64,000 nt of DNA from Streptomyces malaysiense (GCF_000980885.2 NZ_LBDA02000039.1:124001-188000); one strand, 5' to 3'; counted from the stretch's first letter, positions 18,003-26,084 are shown. Numbers and translations are program-made. Notes: generated from the sequence alone by a model not told the origin.

Positions 18003-19444
18003 CCGCCGGCCGGGAGACGGCTGGTCTCCACGGCGTGCCGCAGGTTGATCGCCGCGTGGTAGGCGCGGTCGTGGGCGTAGGCGTAGTCGAGCTCGTGGAT
18101 CAGCCGGCGCAGCCTCAGCAGTCGCCAGGCCGGATGGCTGTCCCGGTCCGGGCCCGCGTCGGCCAGCAGGTTCCCGGCCCGCGCGGCCCACCGCCCCGCC
18201 GCCCGCCGCAGCCGGGCGAGACCGGCCAGCCGCTCCTCGCTCCAGCCGGGCGTGTCGGGGCGGGCGCCGGCCGCCTGGAGCAGCGCGGTGCGGCAGGTGT
18301 CCTCCGGATCCGTGCCGAGGGCGCCGGCCGCGTGGTCGGAGAACTCGTCGGCGGTGAAGATCTCCAGCCCCCGGGTGAGGGCGGCCAGGTCCTGCCACGG
18401 CGACTGCGCGGTGGCCGGGTCGGCCGGGTCGGCGCGCGGAGTGGACAGGTCGATCACGCACAACTCCCAGCCACCGTCCGCCCGTTCGGCGCGCAGCACA
18501 TGGGACAGGTGCAGGTCGCCGTGGCACGGACCGGTGGGCCAGGGCCGCGCCGGCAGCCCGGACACGCGGGTCAGCTCGCGGGACAGCCCGGTCGCCGCCG
18601 CCTCGCGCACCGCCACCGGGTAGCGGGTGTCGGCGAGGATCCGCGGGGTGAGCCGGGCGAGCCGTTCGCCGCTCTCGTCGAGCACCGCCTGGGCCGGGAA
18701 CTCCGGGTGCGGGCCCAGCCGTTCGGCCAGCTCCCGGTGGAAGTCGCGCAGGAACCGCCCGGTCTCCCGCAGCGGCGCGACCAGGTCCCGCTGGGAGGCG
18801 CCGACGGCAGTGTCCGGCTCCACCCCGTCCGCCAGCAGGGGCCACAACGCCCGGATCCCCGCCCGCAGGGGCACGTTGAGCCCCTCGCCCTCCGCGAACC
18901 GGTACAGCACCCCCAGCGGCTCGCGCGCCCCGGTCGCCGTGTCCACGTACGTGTAGTCGCCGACCGGCCGCTGGGTGCGCCCGCCGTCCGCCATCAGGCG
19001 CAGCAGCTCGGCCTCCCGGTTGCCGGTGCCGATCCGCCGGTAGCTCTTGTGGGTGTGCGCGGTGCCGCCCAGGTCGATCAGCGACAGCGCGTTGGAGCAC
19101 CAGCCCGGGTCGAAGGGCAGCGGACCCCGGTAGACGGCGGGCGCGCCCCGGAACTCGATCACGTTGCCGCGCGCGGTCGGCAGCCGCAGCCCCGCGCGCA
19201 GCGCGTCGACCACCGCGAGGTCGAACGCCCTCGTACCGGCTGCCGGCCGCCCCGGCTCGGTGTCGAGGACCGGGACGAACCAGCGGGTGGCGCCCGCCCC
19301 GACGAGCAGCAGCCGGACCTCGCCGAGCACCGCCTGGTCGTACAGCTCGAAGGGGCCCCGGCGCCCGGCCTCGTCCATCCAGGGGGCGTCGCGCAGCAGT
19401 CCGGCGGTCGCGGGCGCGGGGGCGCCGGGCAACAGGGTGTCCAT
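17999..19444 (-). CDS. Maltokinase-like phosphotransferase
   Basis: A 481-residue APH/ChoK-fold kinase resembling actinobacterial maltokinase (Mak/Pep2). The catalytic loop is CHGDLHLSHVL (HGD at 308-310) and the metal-binding Asp is in VIDLST (332), where maltokinases usually have DFEGEP. SPWQDLAALTRGLE aligns with the downstream maltokinase helix, and the N-terminal cap segment (TRWFVPVL) also fits. ATG at 19444 is three bases after the permease stop. Maltokinase makes maltose 1-phosphate. In this operon it more likely phosphorylates a pathway sugar, a cyclitol or the final product for self-protection, as happens in acarbose producers. The altered DL-ST motif hints at a different substrate. 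Confidence 0.78.
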   Translation of the reverse strand: MDTLLPGAPAPATAGLLRDAPWMDEAGRRGPFELYDQAVLGEVRLLLVGAGATRWFVPVLDTEPGRPAAGTRAFDLAVVDALRAGLRLPTARGNVIEFRGAPAVYRGPLPFDPGWCSNALSLIDLGGTAHTHKSYRRIGTGNREAELLRLMADGGRTQRPVGDYTYVDTATGAREPLGVLYRFAEGEGLNVPLRAGIRALWPLLADGVEPDTAVGASQRDLVAPLRETGRFLRDFHRELAERLGPHPEFPAQAVLDESGERLARLTPRILADTRYPVAVREAAATGLSRELTRVSGLPARPWPTGPCHGDLHLSHVLRAERADGGWELCVIDLSTPRADPADPATAQSPWQDLAALTRGLEIFTADEFSDHAAGALGTDPEDTCRTALLQAAGARPDTPGWSEERLAGLARLRRAAGRWAARAGNLLADAGPDRDSHPAWRLLRLRRLIHELDYAYAHDRAYHAAINLRHAVETSRLPAGG

Positions 19445-19447
19445 GGG

Positions 19448-20263
19448 TCAGCTCCCGGTCATCTCGTAGCGGTCGACGCCCCGGTGCCAGACGACCAGGG
19501 CGAGCGTCACCGCGGCCGCGGTCACGGCGAACAGCCAGGGCAGCATCCCGGTGCGCCCGAAGAGCAGACAGGTCGCGGGGACGTAGGCGGTGAAGGCGTA
19601 GGGCAGCAGCCAGGTCAGCAGCCACCGCAGGGAGGGGTGGTACAGGTCGAGCGGGTAACCGGAGAAGTCGCCCAGCTGGTTGGCCGCGTACAGGGCCGGG
19701 AAGCTGTTCGTCGTCCAGAACGCCAGAGACGCGAACAGCGTCTTGACCGAGGCGAGGATCAGCGTCCCGCACAGCACGAGCAGCGGCAGCAGCAGCCACT
19801 GCACGGCGCTGAGGCGCAGGTCGAGCCGGTCGGCCGCGTACCAGGTCAGGGCGGCGCCGGTGAACAGCTCGCCGAAGCCGTCCGGGTACAGGAACCGCTC
19901 GGACAGCAGCGCGAAGAGCGGATGCACCGGGCGGATCAGATAGCGGAAGAAGTCGCCGTTGCGCACCAGCTTGCGGGCCATGACCCACAGCTGGTCCGTG
20001 AACATCCGGTCCAGGCCGCGCGGCAGCAGCGAGAAACCGAGCAGGAACAGCACCTCGTGGTAGTTCCAGCCGGCGATCCGGGGGGTCTGCCGGAACACCA
20101 TGCCGACCACGGCGGCCTGGCACACCACCCGCAGCACCAGACCGCCCGCGCCGAGCAGGAAGTCCATCCGGTACTCGGTCAGCCGGTGCACGCTGACGGC
20201 GCTGAGGTGCCAGGTCAGCCGCGCGTAGCGGGCGGCCGTCGCGAGGGGCCCCGGTGAGCTCAT
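19448..20263 (-). CDS. ABC-2 type transporter permease (first of two)
   Basis: A 271-residue integral membrane protein with about six hydrophobic segments (for example FLLGAGGLVLRVVCQAAVVG, LFAVTAAAVTLALVVW). It contains an internal region with NGDFFRYLIRPVHPLF, typical of the ABC-2/DUF990 permeases that work in pairs with a NodI-like ATPase. ATG at 20263 overlaps the stop of the partner permease as ATGA. With the partner and the ATPase it would form an exporter for the product of the operon; import is less usual for this family. The cargo is unknown. Confidence 0.84.
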   Translation of the reverse strand: MSSPGPLATAARYARLTWHLSAVSVHRLTEYRMDFLLGAGGLVLRVVCQAAVVGMVFRQTPRIAGWNYHEVLFLLGFSLLPRGLDRMFTDQLWVMARKLVRNGDFFRYLIRPVHPLFALLSERFLYPDGFGELFTGAALTWYAADRLDLRLSAVQWLLLPLLVLCGTLILASVKTLFASLAFWTTNSFPALYAANQLGDFSGYPLDLYHPSLRWLLTWLLPYAFTAYVPATCLLFGRTGMLPWLFAVTAAAVTLALVVWHRGVDRYEMTGS

Positions 20264-21072
20264 CCGCCCAGCACCTCCACCCGTCGCACGGCGCCGCGCC
20301 ACGCCAGCGCGGCCAGCGCGCACAGCGCGAGCGCCCAGCCGAACTGCACCGCGAGGATCCCGGCCGCGCCGGCCGCCCCGTCGTAGCGGCCGAGCAGCAG
20401 CCGCAGCGGGCCGTCGACCATGCCCTGGAACGGCAGCACCCGGGCCACGGCCGCGAGCGGCCCCGGCATCAGCGAGAGCGGCACCACCTGTCCGGCGAAG
20501 AACGCGACCACGCTGTCCTTGACGACGCGCACGCCCCAGATGTTGGTGGTGACGAACCCGGCGAGCCCGACCAGCAGGTTCACCCCGAAACCGATGACCA
20601 GGGACAGGGCGGCGGAGAACGCGAAGAGCAGCATGCCGCCCCAGGTCGGAGTGGTCAGCGGCAGCAGCAGCGCGTACAGCGCGACGACGGGTACGGCGAC
20701 CAGTGCGGCGTTGGTGAGCGAGACCGGCAGCCCGGTGGCGAACCGGGACAGCGGATAGCTGACCGGGCGCAGCAGCGAGACCGCGATGTCCCCGCGCTGG
20801 ACCTCCCCGGAGACCTCCTCGTCCACCCTGCTGGCCTGCGTCAGGCCGAGCACCTGGGCGAGCAGCACGTACGTCGTCAGGCGCGGCAGGTCGTAGCCGC
20901 CGGGCAGCCCGCCCGGCCGGCCGGCGTACACCGCGCGCCACAGGAAGACCTGGACGCCGACGGCGGTGGTGGCGGTCAGGGCATTGATCAGGAAGGTGGA
21001 GCGGTACTGGAGCAGCGACTGGAGGCTGGAGGCCGCGAACGGGGCGTAGCGGCGCAGGGCGGGGGCGTTCAC
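20260..21072 (-). CDS. ABC-2 type transporter permease (second of two)
   Basis: A 270-residue membrane protein with about six transmembrane helices. EEVSGEVQRGDIAVSLLRPVSYPLSRF is the conserved cytoplasmic segment shared with its partner permease (RGDIAVSLLRPV versus NGDFFRYLIRPV). This is the pattern of heterodimeric ABC-2 exporters. The GTG start at 21072 overlaps the ATPase stop as GTGA and its end overlaps the next permease start, so stoichiometric production is likely. Confidence 0.84.
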   Translation of the reverse strand: MNAPALRRYAPFAASSLQSLLQYRSTFLINALTATTAVGVQVFLWRAVYAGRPGGLPGGYDLPRLTTYVLLAQVLGLTQASRVDEEVSGEVQRGDIAVSLLRPVSYPLSRFATGLPVSLTNAALVAVPVVALYALLLPLTTPTWGGMLLFAFSAALSLVIGFGVNLLVGLAGFVTTNIWGVRVVKDSVVAFFAGQVVPLSLMPGPLAAVARVLPFQGMVDGPLRLLLGRYDGAAGAAGILAVQFGWALALCALAALAWRGAVRRVEVLGG

Positions 21073-22064
21073 GCGGCCGCCCGGCCGGCGTAGATGCGCC
21101 GCAGCACCATCTCCAGGTCGGGTTCGGGGGCGACGCAGTCGGTGACGTCGAAGTGGTCGAGCAGGAAGCCCATCACCTGGCGGGCGGTCCAACGGGCCAC
21201 CGGGTACTCCACCTTGACCCGGCCGTCCTCGGCCGGTGCCGCCGACGCCCCGTCAAGCCCCTTCTCGATCAGGGCGATCGCCTCGTCGGCGGTGCCGTGG
21301 TGCTCGAAGACGACCGCTCTGGTGTCGGCGGTGCGCAGCAGCTCGTGCATGGTCCCGCGGTGCACGACCTCGCCGTGGTTGACGACCAGGACCCGGTCGC
21401 AGATGGCGGTGATGTCGCCCATGTCGTGGCTGGTGAGCAGCACGGTGGTGCCGAGTTCGGCGCTGACGTGGTTGACCAGCCTGCGCACGGCCTCCTTGAG
21501 CACCAGGTCGAGACCGACCGTCGGCTCGTCCAGGAAGACCACCTTGGGGTCGTGCACCAGGCTCGCCGCGACCTCGGCCCGCATCCGCTGGCCCAGGCTG
21601 AGCTGCCGGACCGGGGTGTTGCCCAGCGCGTCGAGGTCCAGCAGCTCCTGGAACAGGGCCATGTTGCGCCGGTAGACGGCGTCCGGGATCTCGTGGACGC
21701 GGCGCAGGATGCGGAACGAGTCCGGCACCGGCAGGTCCCACCACAGCTGGCTGCGCTGCCCGAACACCACGCCGATGTTGGCGGCGTTGCGCCGCCGCTC
21801 CCGGTACGGCTCCAGGCCCGCGACCAGGGCGCGGCCCGAGGTCGGGGTCATGATCCCGGTGAGCATCTTCACCGTGGTCGACTTGCCCGCGCCGTTCGCG
21901 CCGATGTACGCGGCCTTCGTCCCGGCCGGGATCTCGAAGGACACCCCGGACACCGCCCGCACCAGCCGGTGCTCCCGGCTGAACAGGGTGCTGAGGCTGC
22001 CCAGCAGACCGGGCCGCCGCTCGGCGACCCTGAACTCCTTGACCAGGTTCTCCGCGACGATCAC
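21069..22064 (-). CDS. ABC transporter ATP-binding protein (NodI/DrrA type)
   Basis: A 331-residue ATPase with Walker A GANGAGKST (55-63), Q-loop near 105, signature LSLGQRMRAE near 155, Walker B VVFLDEPT near 176 and H-loop LTSHD near 207. The extended N-terminus before Walker A and the C-terminal domain match ATPases paired with DUF990 permeases. The GTG start at 22064 overlaps the aminotransferase stop as GTGA. It energises export by the two downstream permeases; self-resistance is a natural extra role if the product is bioactive (inference). Confidence 0.88.
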   Translation of the reverse strand: MIVAENLVKEFRVAERRPGLLGSLSTLFSREHRLVRAVSGVSFEIPAGTKAAYIGANGAGKSTTVKMLTGIMTPTSGRALVAGLEPYRERRRNAANIGVVFGQRSQLWWDLPVPDSFRILRRVHEIPDAVYRRNMALFQELLDLDALGNTPVRQLSLGQRMRAEVAASLVHDPKVVFLDEPTVGLDLVLKEAVRRLVNHVSAELGTTVLLTSHDMGDITAICDRVLVVNHGEVVHRGTMHELLRTADTRAVVFEHHGTADEAIALIEKGLDGASAAPAEDGRVKVEYPVARWTARQVMGFLLDHFDVTDCVAPEPDLEMVLRRIYAGRAAA

Positions 22065-23362
22065 CGGGCGTCCTCCGTGGCGCGCTCCAGGGCGCGGTCG
22101 AGCAGCGCCAGGCCCTCTTCGAGGAGCGGGCGGTCGATCGTGAACGGCGGTGCCAGGCGCAGCACATGACCGCCGATCGCGGTGCGCAGTCCGAGGTCCA
22201 GCGCGTGCCGGTACACGGCCTGGGCGATCTCCGGGGCGGGCGCGCGGCTCGTACGGTCGCGCACGAACTCCAGCCCGTGCAGGAGCCCGAGCCCGCGCAC
22301 CTCGCCCAGCACCTGGTGCCTGGCGTGCAGTTCGGCCAGCCGTTCCTCCAGCAGGGCACCCAGCTCGGTCACCCGGGCGAGCAGGGTGTCCCGTCGTACG
22401 ACCTCCAGCGTGGCCTTGGCCGCGGCGATGCCGAGCGGATTGTTCGCGTACGTCGACGCGGTGGACCCGGCTCGGCCCGTCTCGGGATGCCGCAGCACCG
22501 CGGACCGTCCGGCCAGCGCGGCGAACGGGAATCCCGAGGCGAGTCCCTTGGCGAGGGTCACGAGATCGGGTTCGATGCCGAACCGCTCACCGGCCAGGAA
22601 GGTACCGGTGCGGCCGCCGCCGGTGAGCACCTCGTCGGCGACCAGCAGCACCCCGTTCTCCCGGCAGCTGTCGGCGATCTGCGCCCAGTATCCGGGCGGC
22701 GGCACGATCACCCCGGCCGCGCCGAGCACCGGCTCGAAGACCAGCGCCGAGATGTTCGGCTTCTCCGTGATGTGCCGGCGCACCAGCGACGCGCAGCGCA
22801 CCCCGCAGGAGGGGTACTCCAGCTCCAGCGGGCAGCGGTAGCAGTACGGGGAGTAGCCCAGCACGCTGTTGCCCGCGAACGCCTGGTGGCCGATGTCCCA
22901 GTGGACCAGCATCCTGGCGCCCTGGGTCTTGCCGTGGAAGCCGTGGCGCAGTGCCCCGATCCGGTTGCGGCCCGGTTCGGCGACGGCCTGCACGGCCCGC
23001 AGCGCGGCCTCCACCGCCTCCGCTCCGGTGGAGAAGAAGGCGTAGGTGTCCAGCTCCTCCGGCAGCAGCGCGGCGAGCAGCTCGCACAGCGCGGCGCGGT
23101 CGGCGGTGGCGAAGTCGTGCACGTTCCACAGCCGGCCGGCCTGTTCGGTGAGCGCGGCGACGACCTCGGGGTGGCAGTGGCCGAGCGACTGGGTGAGGGC
23201 GCCGGCCGCGAGGTCGATGTACTGGTTGCCGTCCAGGTCGGTGAGGACGGCGCCGCGGCCCTCCGTGAAGACCCGGCGGCCCAGCGCCGACTCCTCCGAG
23301 GCGCCGGGTGCCAGATGCGCCGACTCCCGCTCCAGCAGCTCCCGTTGGTGCGGGCCGGTCAT
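22061..23362 (-). CDS. Class III (ornithine/GABA-type) PLP aminotransferase
   Basis: A 433-residue fold-type I aminotransferase. The PLP lysine is Lys272 in TLAKGLASGFP, the cofactor Asp is in LLVADEVLTGGGRTG near 243, and FFSTGAEAVEAAL near 109-121 binds the phosphate. A CxxC-x8-CxxxC cysteine set (174, 177, 186, 190) is of the sort found in some family members. ATG at 23362 overlaps the cupin stop as ATGA. Directly after a sugar-phosphate cyclase and a cupin, it is the obvious candidate to introduce nitrogen and make a C7N aminocyclitol, but acting on an amino-acid side chain cannot be excluded. Confidence 0.86.
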   Translation of the reverse strand: MTGPHQRELLERESAHLAPGASEESALGRRVFTEGRGAVLTDLDGNQYIDLAAGALTQSLGHCHPEVVAALTEQAGRLWNVHDFATADRAALCELLAALLPEELDTYAFFSTGAEAVEAALRAVQAVAEPGRNRIGALRHGFHGKTQGARMLVHWDIGHQAFAGNSVLGYSPYCYRCPLELEYPSCGVRCASLVRRHITEKPNISALVFEPVLGAAGVIVPPPGYWAQIADSCRENGVLLVADEVLTGGGRTGTFLAGERFGIEPDLVTLAKGLASGFPFAALAGRSAVLRHPETGRAGSTASTYANNPLGIAAAKATLEVVRRDTLLARVTELGALLEERLAELHARHQVLGEVRGLGLLHGLEFVRDRTSRAPAPEIAQAVYRHALDLGLRTAIGGHVLRLAPPFTIDRPLLEEGLALLDRALERATEDAR

Positions 23363-23775
23363 CCGGCACCGCCCAGCGGACCGACCTCGAAGACCAGCAG
23401 GGTGATGTCCTCGTCGCCGTCGTTGGCCAGCCCGTGCTCACCGTGGGGGCGGTTGGGGACCACGTCACCGGCGCGCACGGTGAACTCCTCGCCGTCCAGG
23501 GTCATCCGGCCCCGTCCGGACAGGATCACGTACGTCTCCTCGTCGTCCGCGTGCTGGTGCGGACCGATGGAGGTGCCCGGGGGCAGCACGACCAGGTCGA
23601 TGAACGCGACCGGCGCCCCGGCCCCGGCGCCGGGGTAGGCGCGGTGGGCGCGGATCGTGCCGGTGCCGCCGTGGTCGCCGGTCACGTCACGCAGCAGCCC
23701 CTCGTACAGGTTGGTGACCCGGGTGCGGACGGGTTCGGGCCTCGGGGCCCCCGGCTCCGGCAGGGCAGGACTCAT
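23359..23775 (-). CDS. Small cupin-domain protein
   Basis: A 138-residue single cupin. Motif 1 is PPGTSIGPHQHADDEETYVIL and motif 2 GDVVPNRPHGEHGLAN, so the two His-rich metal-binding motifs are present. ATG at 23775 is chosen because GGAG precedes it at about ten bases; a GTG at 23835 overlaps the cyclase stop but has no Shine-Dalgarno. Cupins of this size are sugar or cyclitol epimerases, isomerases, or metal-dependent oxygenases. Placement directly after the cyclase suggests epimerisation or isomerisation of the first cyclitol (inference). Confidence 0.8.
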   Translation of the reverse strand: MSPALPEPGAPRPEPVRTRVTNLYEGLLRDVTGDHGGTGTIRAHRAYPGAGAGAPVAFIDLVVLPPGTSIGPHQHADDEETYVILSGRGRMTLDGEEFTVRAGDVVPNRPHGEHGLANDGDEDITLLVFEVGPLGGAG

Positions 23776-23828
23776 CGCGGTACGGCTCCAAGAGGGTCGC
23801 GGGTGAGGGGAGTCGGCGTCGGGCCGGG

Positions 23829-25061
23829 TCAGCACGCGGCGGTGAGCGGCGCGGCGGGCGAGGTGTCCCCGGCGCGGGCGGCCAGGGCGTCCAGCGCCTC
23901 CTGGAGCGCGGCGCCGGGGATGTCGTCCAGGTCGTCCACGAAGACCGCCGAGCCGATCCCGTCGGGCACCACGAGGTGCAGCCGGCGGCCCCGGCGCTCC
24001 CAGGACGCCTTCAGGGCCCGGTCCATCAGTTCGGGTGTGCAGGTCTCCGCGTCGAACACGGGCAGTCCGAGCGCGCCGATCAGGGCGACGATCCGCTCGC
24101 AGTCCCCGGCGTCCAGCAGGCCCAGCACACGGGCGAGTTCACTGGAGAGTGCCATGTCGACGGCGACGGACTCGCCGTGCGCGATCCGGTACCCGCTGGC
24201 CGTCTCCATGACCGGCCCGAAGGTGTGCCCGAAGTCGACCAGCCGGGCCAGGTCGTGCTCGCGCAGGTTCGGGCACAGCTCCTCCATCATGAGCCGCATC
24301 GAGGTGCGCAGCACGTAGTCCTCGACACCGCGCCGCCCGAGCCCCTCCTCCGCGAGCGCCGCCGGGGCGGCGCAGGGCCGCTGGAAGACCTGCGGGCACT
24401 CCTCCAGGGTCCGGAACAGCAGGGCGTCCTTGATGATCGCCATCTTGGCCGTCTCGCCGAGGCCGCAGCGGATGTCCCGGGGTGCCAACGTCCGCAGGAA
24501 CGCCGGGTCGTTGAGGGAGGCGTGCGGCGGATGGTAGGCCCCGAGCATGTTCTTGGTGCCCAGGGCGTTGACACCGGTCTTGACGCCGACGCCCACGTCG
24601 ACCTGGCCGACCAGGGTGGTGTTGACCTTCACGTAGCGCACGCCGCGGCAGTAGATCGCCGCCGCGAAGCCGACCAGGTCGCAGGTGACGCCCCCGCCCA
24701 CGGCGAGCATCACACCGCCCCGGTCCAGGCCGGCCGACTTGGCCAGCGCGCAGATCTCCTCGACGGTCTCCATGCGCTTGCCGTCCTCGCCGCCGGCCAG
24801 GACGTGCACGCTCCAGGTGCCGGGGGCGAACCGCGCCGCCAGGTAGGCGCGCAGCCGGCGCCCGTACAGCCGGTCGACGGTCGGCCCGGTGAAGGCCACC
24901 ACGCGGCGCCCCTCGCAGCACTCGGCCAGCAGCGGGTTGGCGGGGGAGAGCACCTCGCGGGTGAGATCGACGCGGTACGAGGTTCCGTCCGGGGCGCGGA
25001 GGGTGAACCCGTTGTCATCGCCGCGGACCCCGGATTCGGCGGCGGATGTCTGCGCCGTCAC
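23829..25061 (-). CDS. Sugar-phosphate cyclase, sedoheptulose 7-phosphate (2-epi-5-epi-valiolone synthase) type
   Basis: A 410-residue member of the 3-dehydroquinate synthase superfamily. NAD-binding GGGVTCD is at 122-128, then TTLVGQVDVGVGVKTGVN, then KN at 170-171 and HPP at 177-179. GLGETAK lies at 200-206, VDFGHTFGP at 275-283 and HGESVAVDM at 295-303. True dehydroquinate synthases have FHQP and FGHTFGHA at these places and are about 360 residues long. The HPP, the LCPNLREHDLARLVDFGHTF block and the greater length match the sedoheptulose 7-phosphate cyclases (EEVS, EVS, DDGS). The GTG at 25061 follows GAGGAG. It heads the 13-gene operon. The exact product (2-epi-5-epi-valiolone or a relative) cannot be fixed by eye. 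Confidence 0.8.
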   Translation of the reverse strand: MTAQTSAAESGVRGDDNGFTLRAPDGTSYRVDLTREVLSPANPLLAECCEGRRVVAFTGPTVDRLYGRRLRAYLAARFAPGTWSVHVLAGGEDGKRMETVEEICALAKSAGLDRGGVMLAVGGGVTCDLVGFAAAIYCRGVRYVKVNTTLVGQVDVGVGVKTGVNALGTKNMLGAYHPPHASLNDPAFLRTLAPRDIRCGLGETAKMAIIKDALLFRTLEECPQVFQRPCAAPAALAEEGLGRRGVEDYVLRTSMRLMMEELCPNLREHDLARLVDFGHTFGPVMETASGYRIAHGESVAVDMALSSELARVLGLLDAGDCERIVALIGALGLPVFDAETCTPELMDRALKASWERRGRRLHLVVPDGIGSAVFVDDLDDIPGAALQEALDALAARAGDTSPAAPLTAAC

Positions 25062-25148
25062 GACACTCCTCGAATCGGCCGGATTCACCACCGGCTGGCC
25101 GTCAACTGCGATCAACAGGGCCTGAGTTAAACAGGTGTCCGAGTGCGT

Positions 25149-25188
25149 CTGCAAGAACTTGATGAAACTTGCTGCTGATTCTTGCAAG
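25149..25188. promoter_or_regulatory. Cluster of CTTGC/GCAAG repeats, candidate operator of the cyclase operon
   Basis: Within 40 bases lie CTGCAAG (25149-25155), AACTTG (25156-25161), AAACTTGCTG (25165-25174) and the palindrome CTTGCAAG (25181-25188). AACTTGCTG is the same half-site as in the perfect inverted repeat upstream of the PfkB operon. The site lies 88-127 bases upstream of the cyclase GTG and 24-63 bases upstream of the divergent DUF2236 gene, so it may control both. CTTGCAAG-like elements resemble sites of MalR/LacI-type carbon regulators (from memory). Confidence 0.55.
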
Positions 25189-25211
25189 CCGAGGCGGCCA
25201 TACTGGCGGGC

Positions 25212-26084
25212 ATGGGCGATCCCGGTCTCTACACCCCGCGCTCCGTGACCTGGCAGCTGCACGGCGACCCCATGATGTGGGTGGCCGGCGTCCGCGCCCT
25301 CTACCTCCAGGCCCTGCTCCCGCGCGCGGTGCGCGGCGTGCTCCAGAACTCCGACTTCCGGCGGGACGCGTGGGGCCGCCTCGGGCGCACCGCGGACTTC
25401 GTCGGCGTCACGACGTACGGCACGACGCGGGCCGCCGAGCGTGCCGGTGCCCGGGTCCGCGGCATCCACCGGAGGCTCACCGCCACCGACCCCGCGACCG
25501 GCGAGCGGTACGGGGTCGGCGAACCCGGGCTGCTGCTCTGGGTGCACTGCGCGGAGGCCGACTCATATCTGCGCGTGCTGCGCCGCTCCGGCTACCCGCT
25601 CACCGACGCCCAGGCCGACCGCTACATCGCCGAACGCCGCGTCAGCGCCCGCCTGGTGGGTCTCGACCCGGAGCAAGTCCCGGCGAGCCGTGCCGAGCTG
25701 GCCGCGTACTTCGCGGAGATGCGCCCCCACCTCACGGCGGGCCCCGAGGCCCGGGAGATCGACGACTTCCTCCGGCGCCCGCCGGTGCCGCCCCTGCTGG
25801 TCCCCGCGCGCGACCTGCTCTGGTGGCGGGTGGCGGCCCTCGCCTACGCCGCGCTGCCCCCGTACGCCCACGACCTGTACGGCAGACCCGCCCCCGACCC
25901 CGCCGCCGTCACCCGGCGCCTGCGCGCCACCGGCACCGTGCTGCGCCGCATCCCGCCCCACCTGCGCTGGCAGCGACCCCCGAAGCACATCCTGCGCGCC
26001 GTGTCCCGCCTGGGCCCAGCCGCGTGCCCGGCCCCGCACAAGGTCCCCCGGGGTCCCTGGGCCGGACCGTGCCGGGCGCTCTGA
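25212..26084 (+). CDS. DUF2236 (MpaB-like) oxygenase-family protein
   Basis: A 290-residue protein of the DUF2236 family. It begins YTPRSVTWQLHGDPMMWVAG, the conserved opening of this family, where the HGDP histidine is a likely haem or metal ligand. LLLWVHCAEADSYL near residue 117 is the second conserved block. Characterised relatives include latex-clearing-protein-like and MpaB haem enzymes. ATG at 25212 is used; an in-frame TTG at 25182 is unlikely. It diverges from the cyclase operon across a 150-base region holding the operator-like repeats, so it may belong to the cyclitol system or simply border it. Confidence 0.75.
   Translation: MGDPGLYTPRSVTWQLHGDPMMWVAGVRALYLQALLPRAVRGVLQNSDFRRDAWGRLGRTADFVGVTTYGTTRAAERAGARVRGIHRRLTATDPATGERYGVGEPGLLLWVHCAEADSYLRVLRRSGYPLTDAQADRYIAERRVSARLVGLDPEQVPASRAELAAYFAEMRPHLTAGPEAREIDDFLRRPPVPPLLVPARDLLWWRVAALAYAALPPYAHDLYGRPAPDPAAVTRRLRATGTVLRRIPPHLRWQRPPKHILRAVSRLGPAACPAPHKVPRGPWAGPCRAL

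Noticed and set aside
23829..25061. Shikimate-pathway 3-dehydroquinate synthase (aroB)
   Set aside because: HPP and GHTFGP motifs, 410-residue length and location in a sugar/cyclitol operon without other aro genes argue against it.
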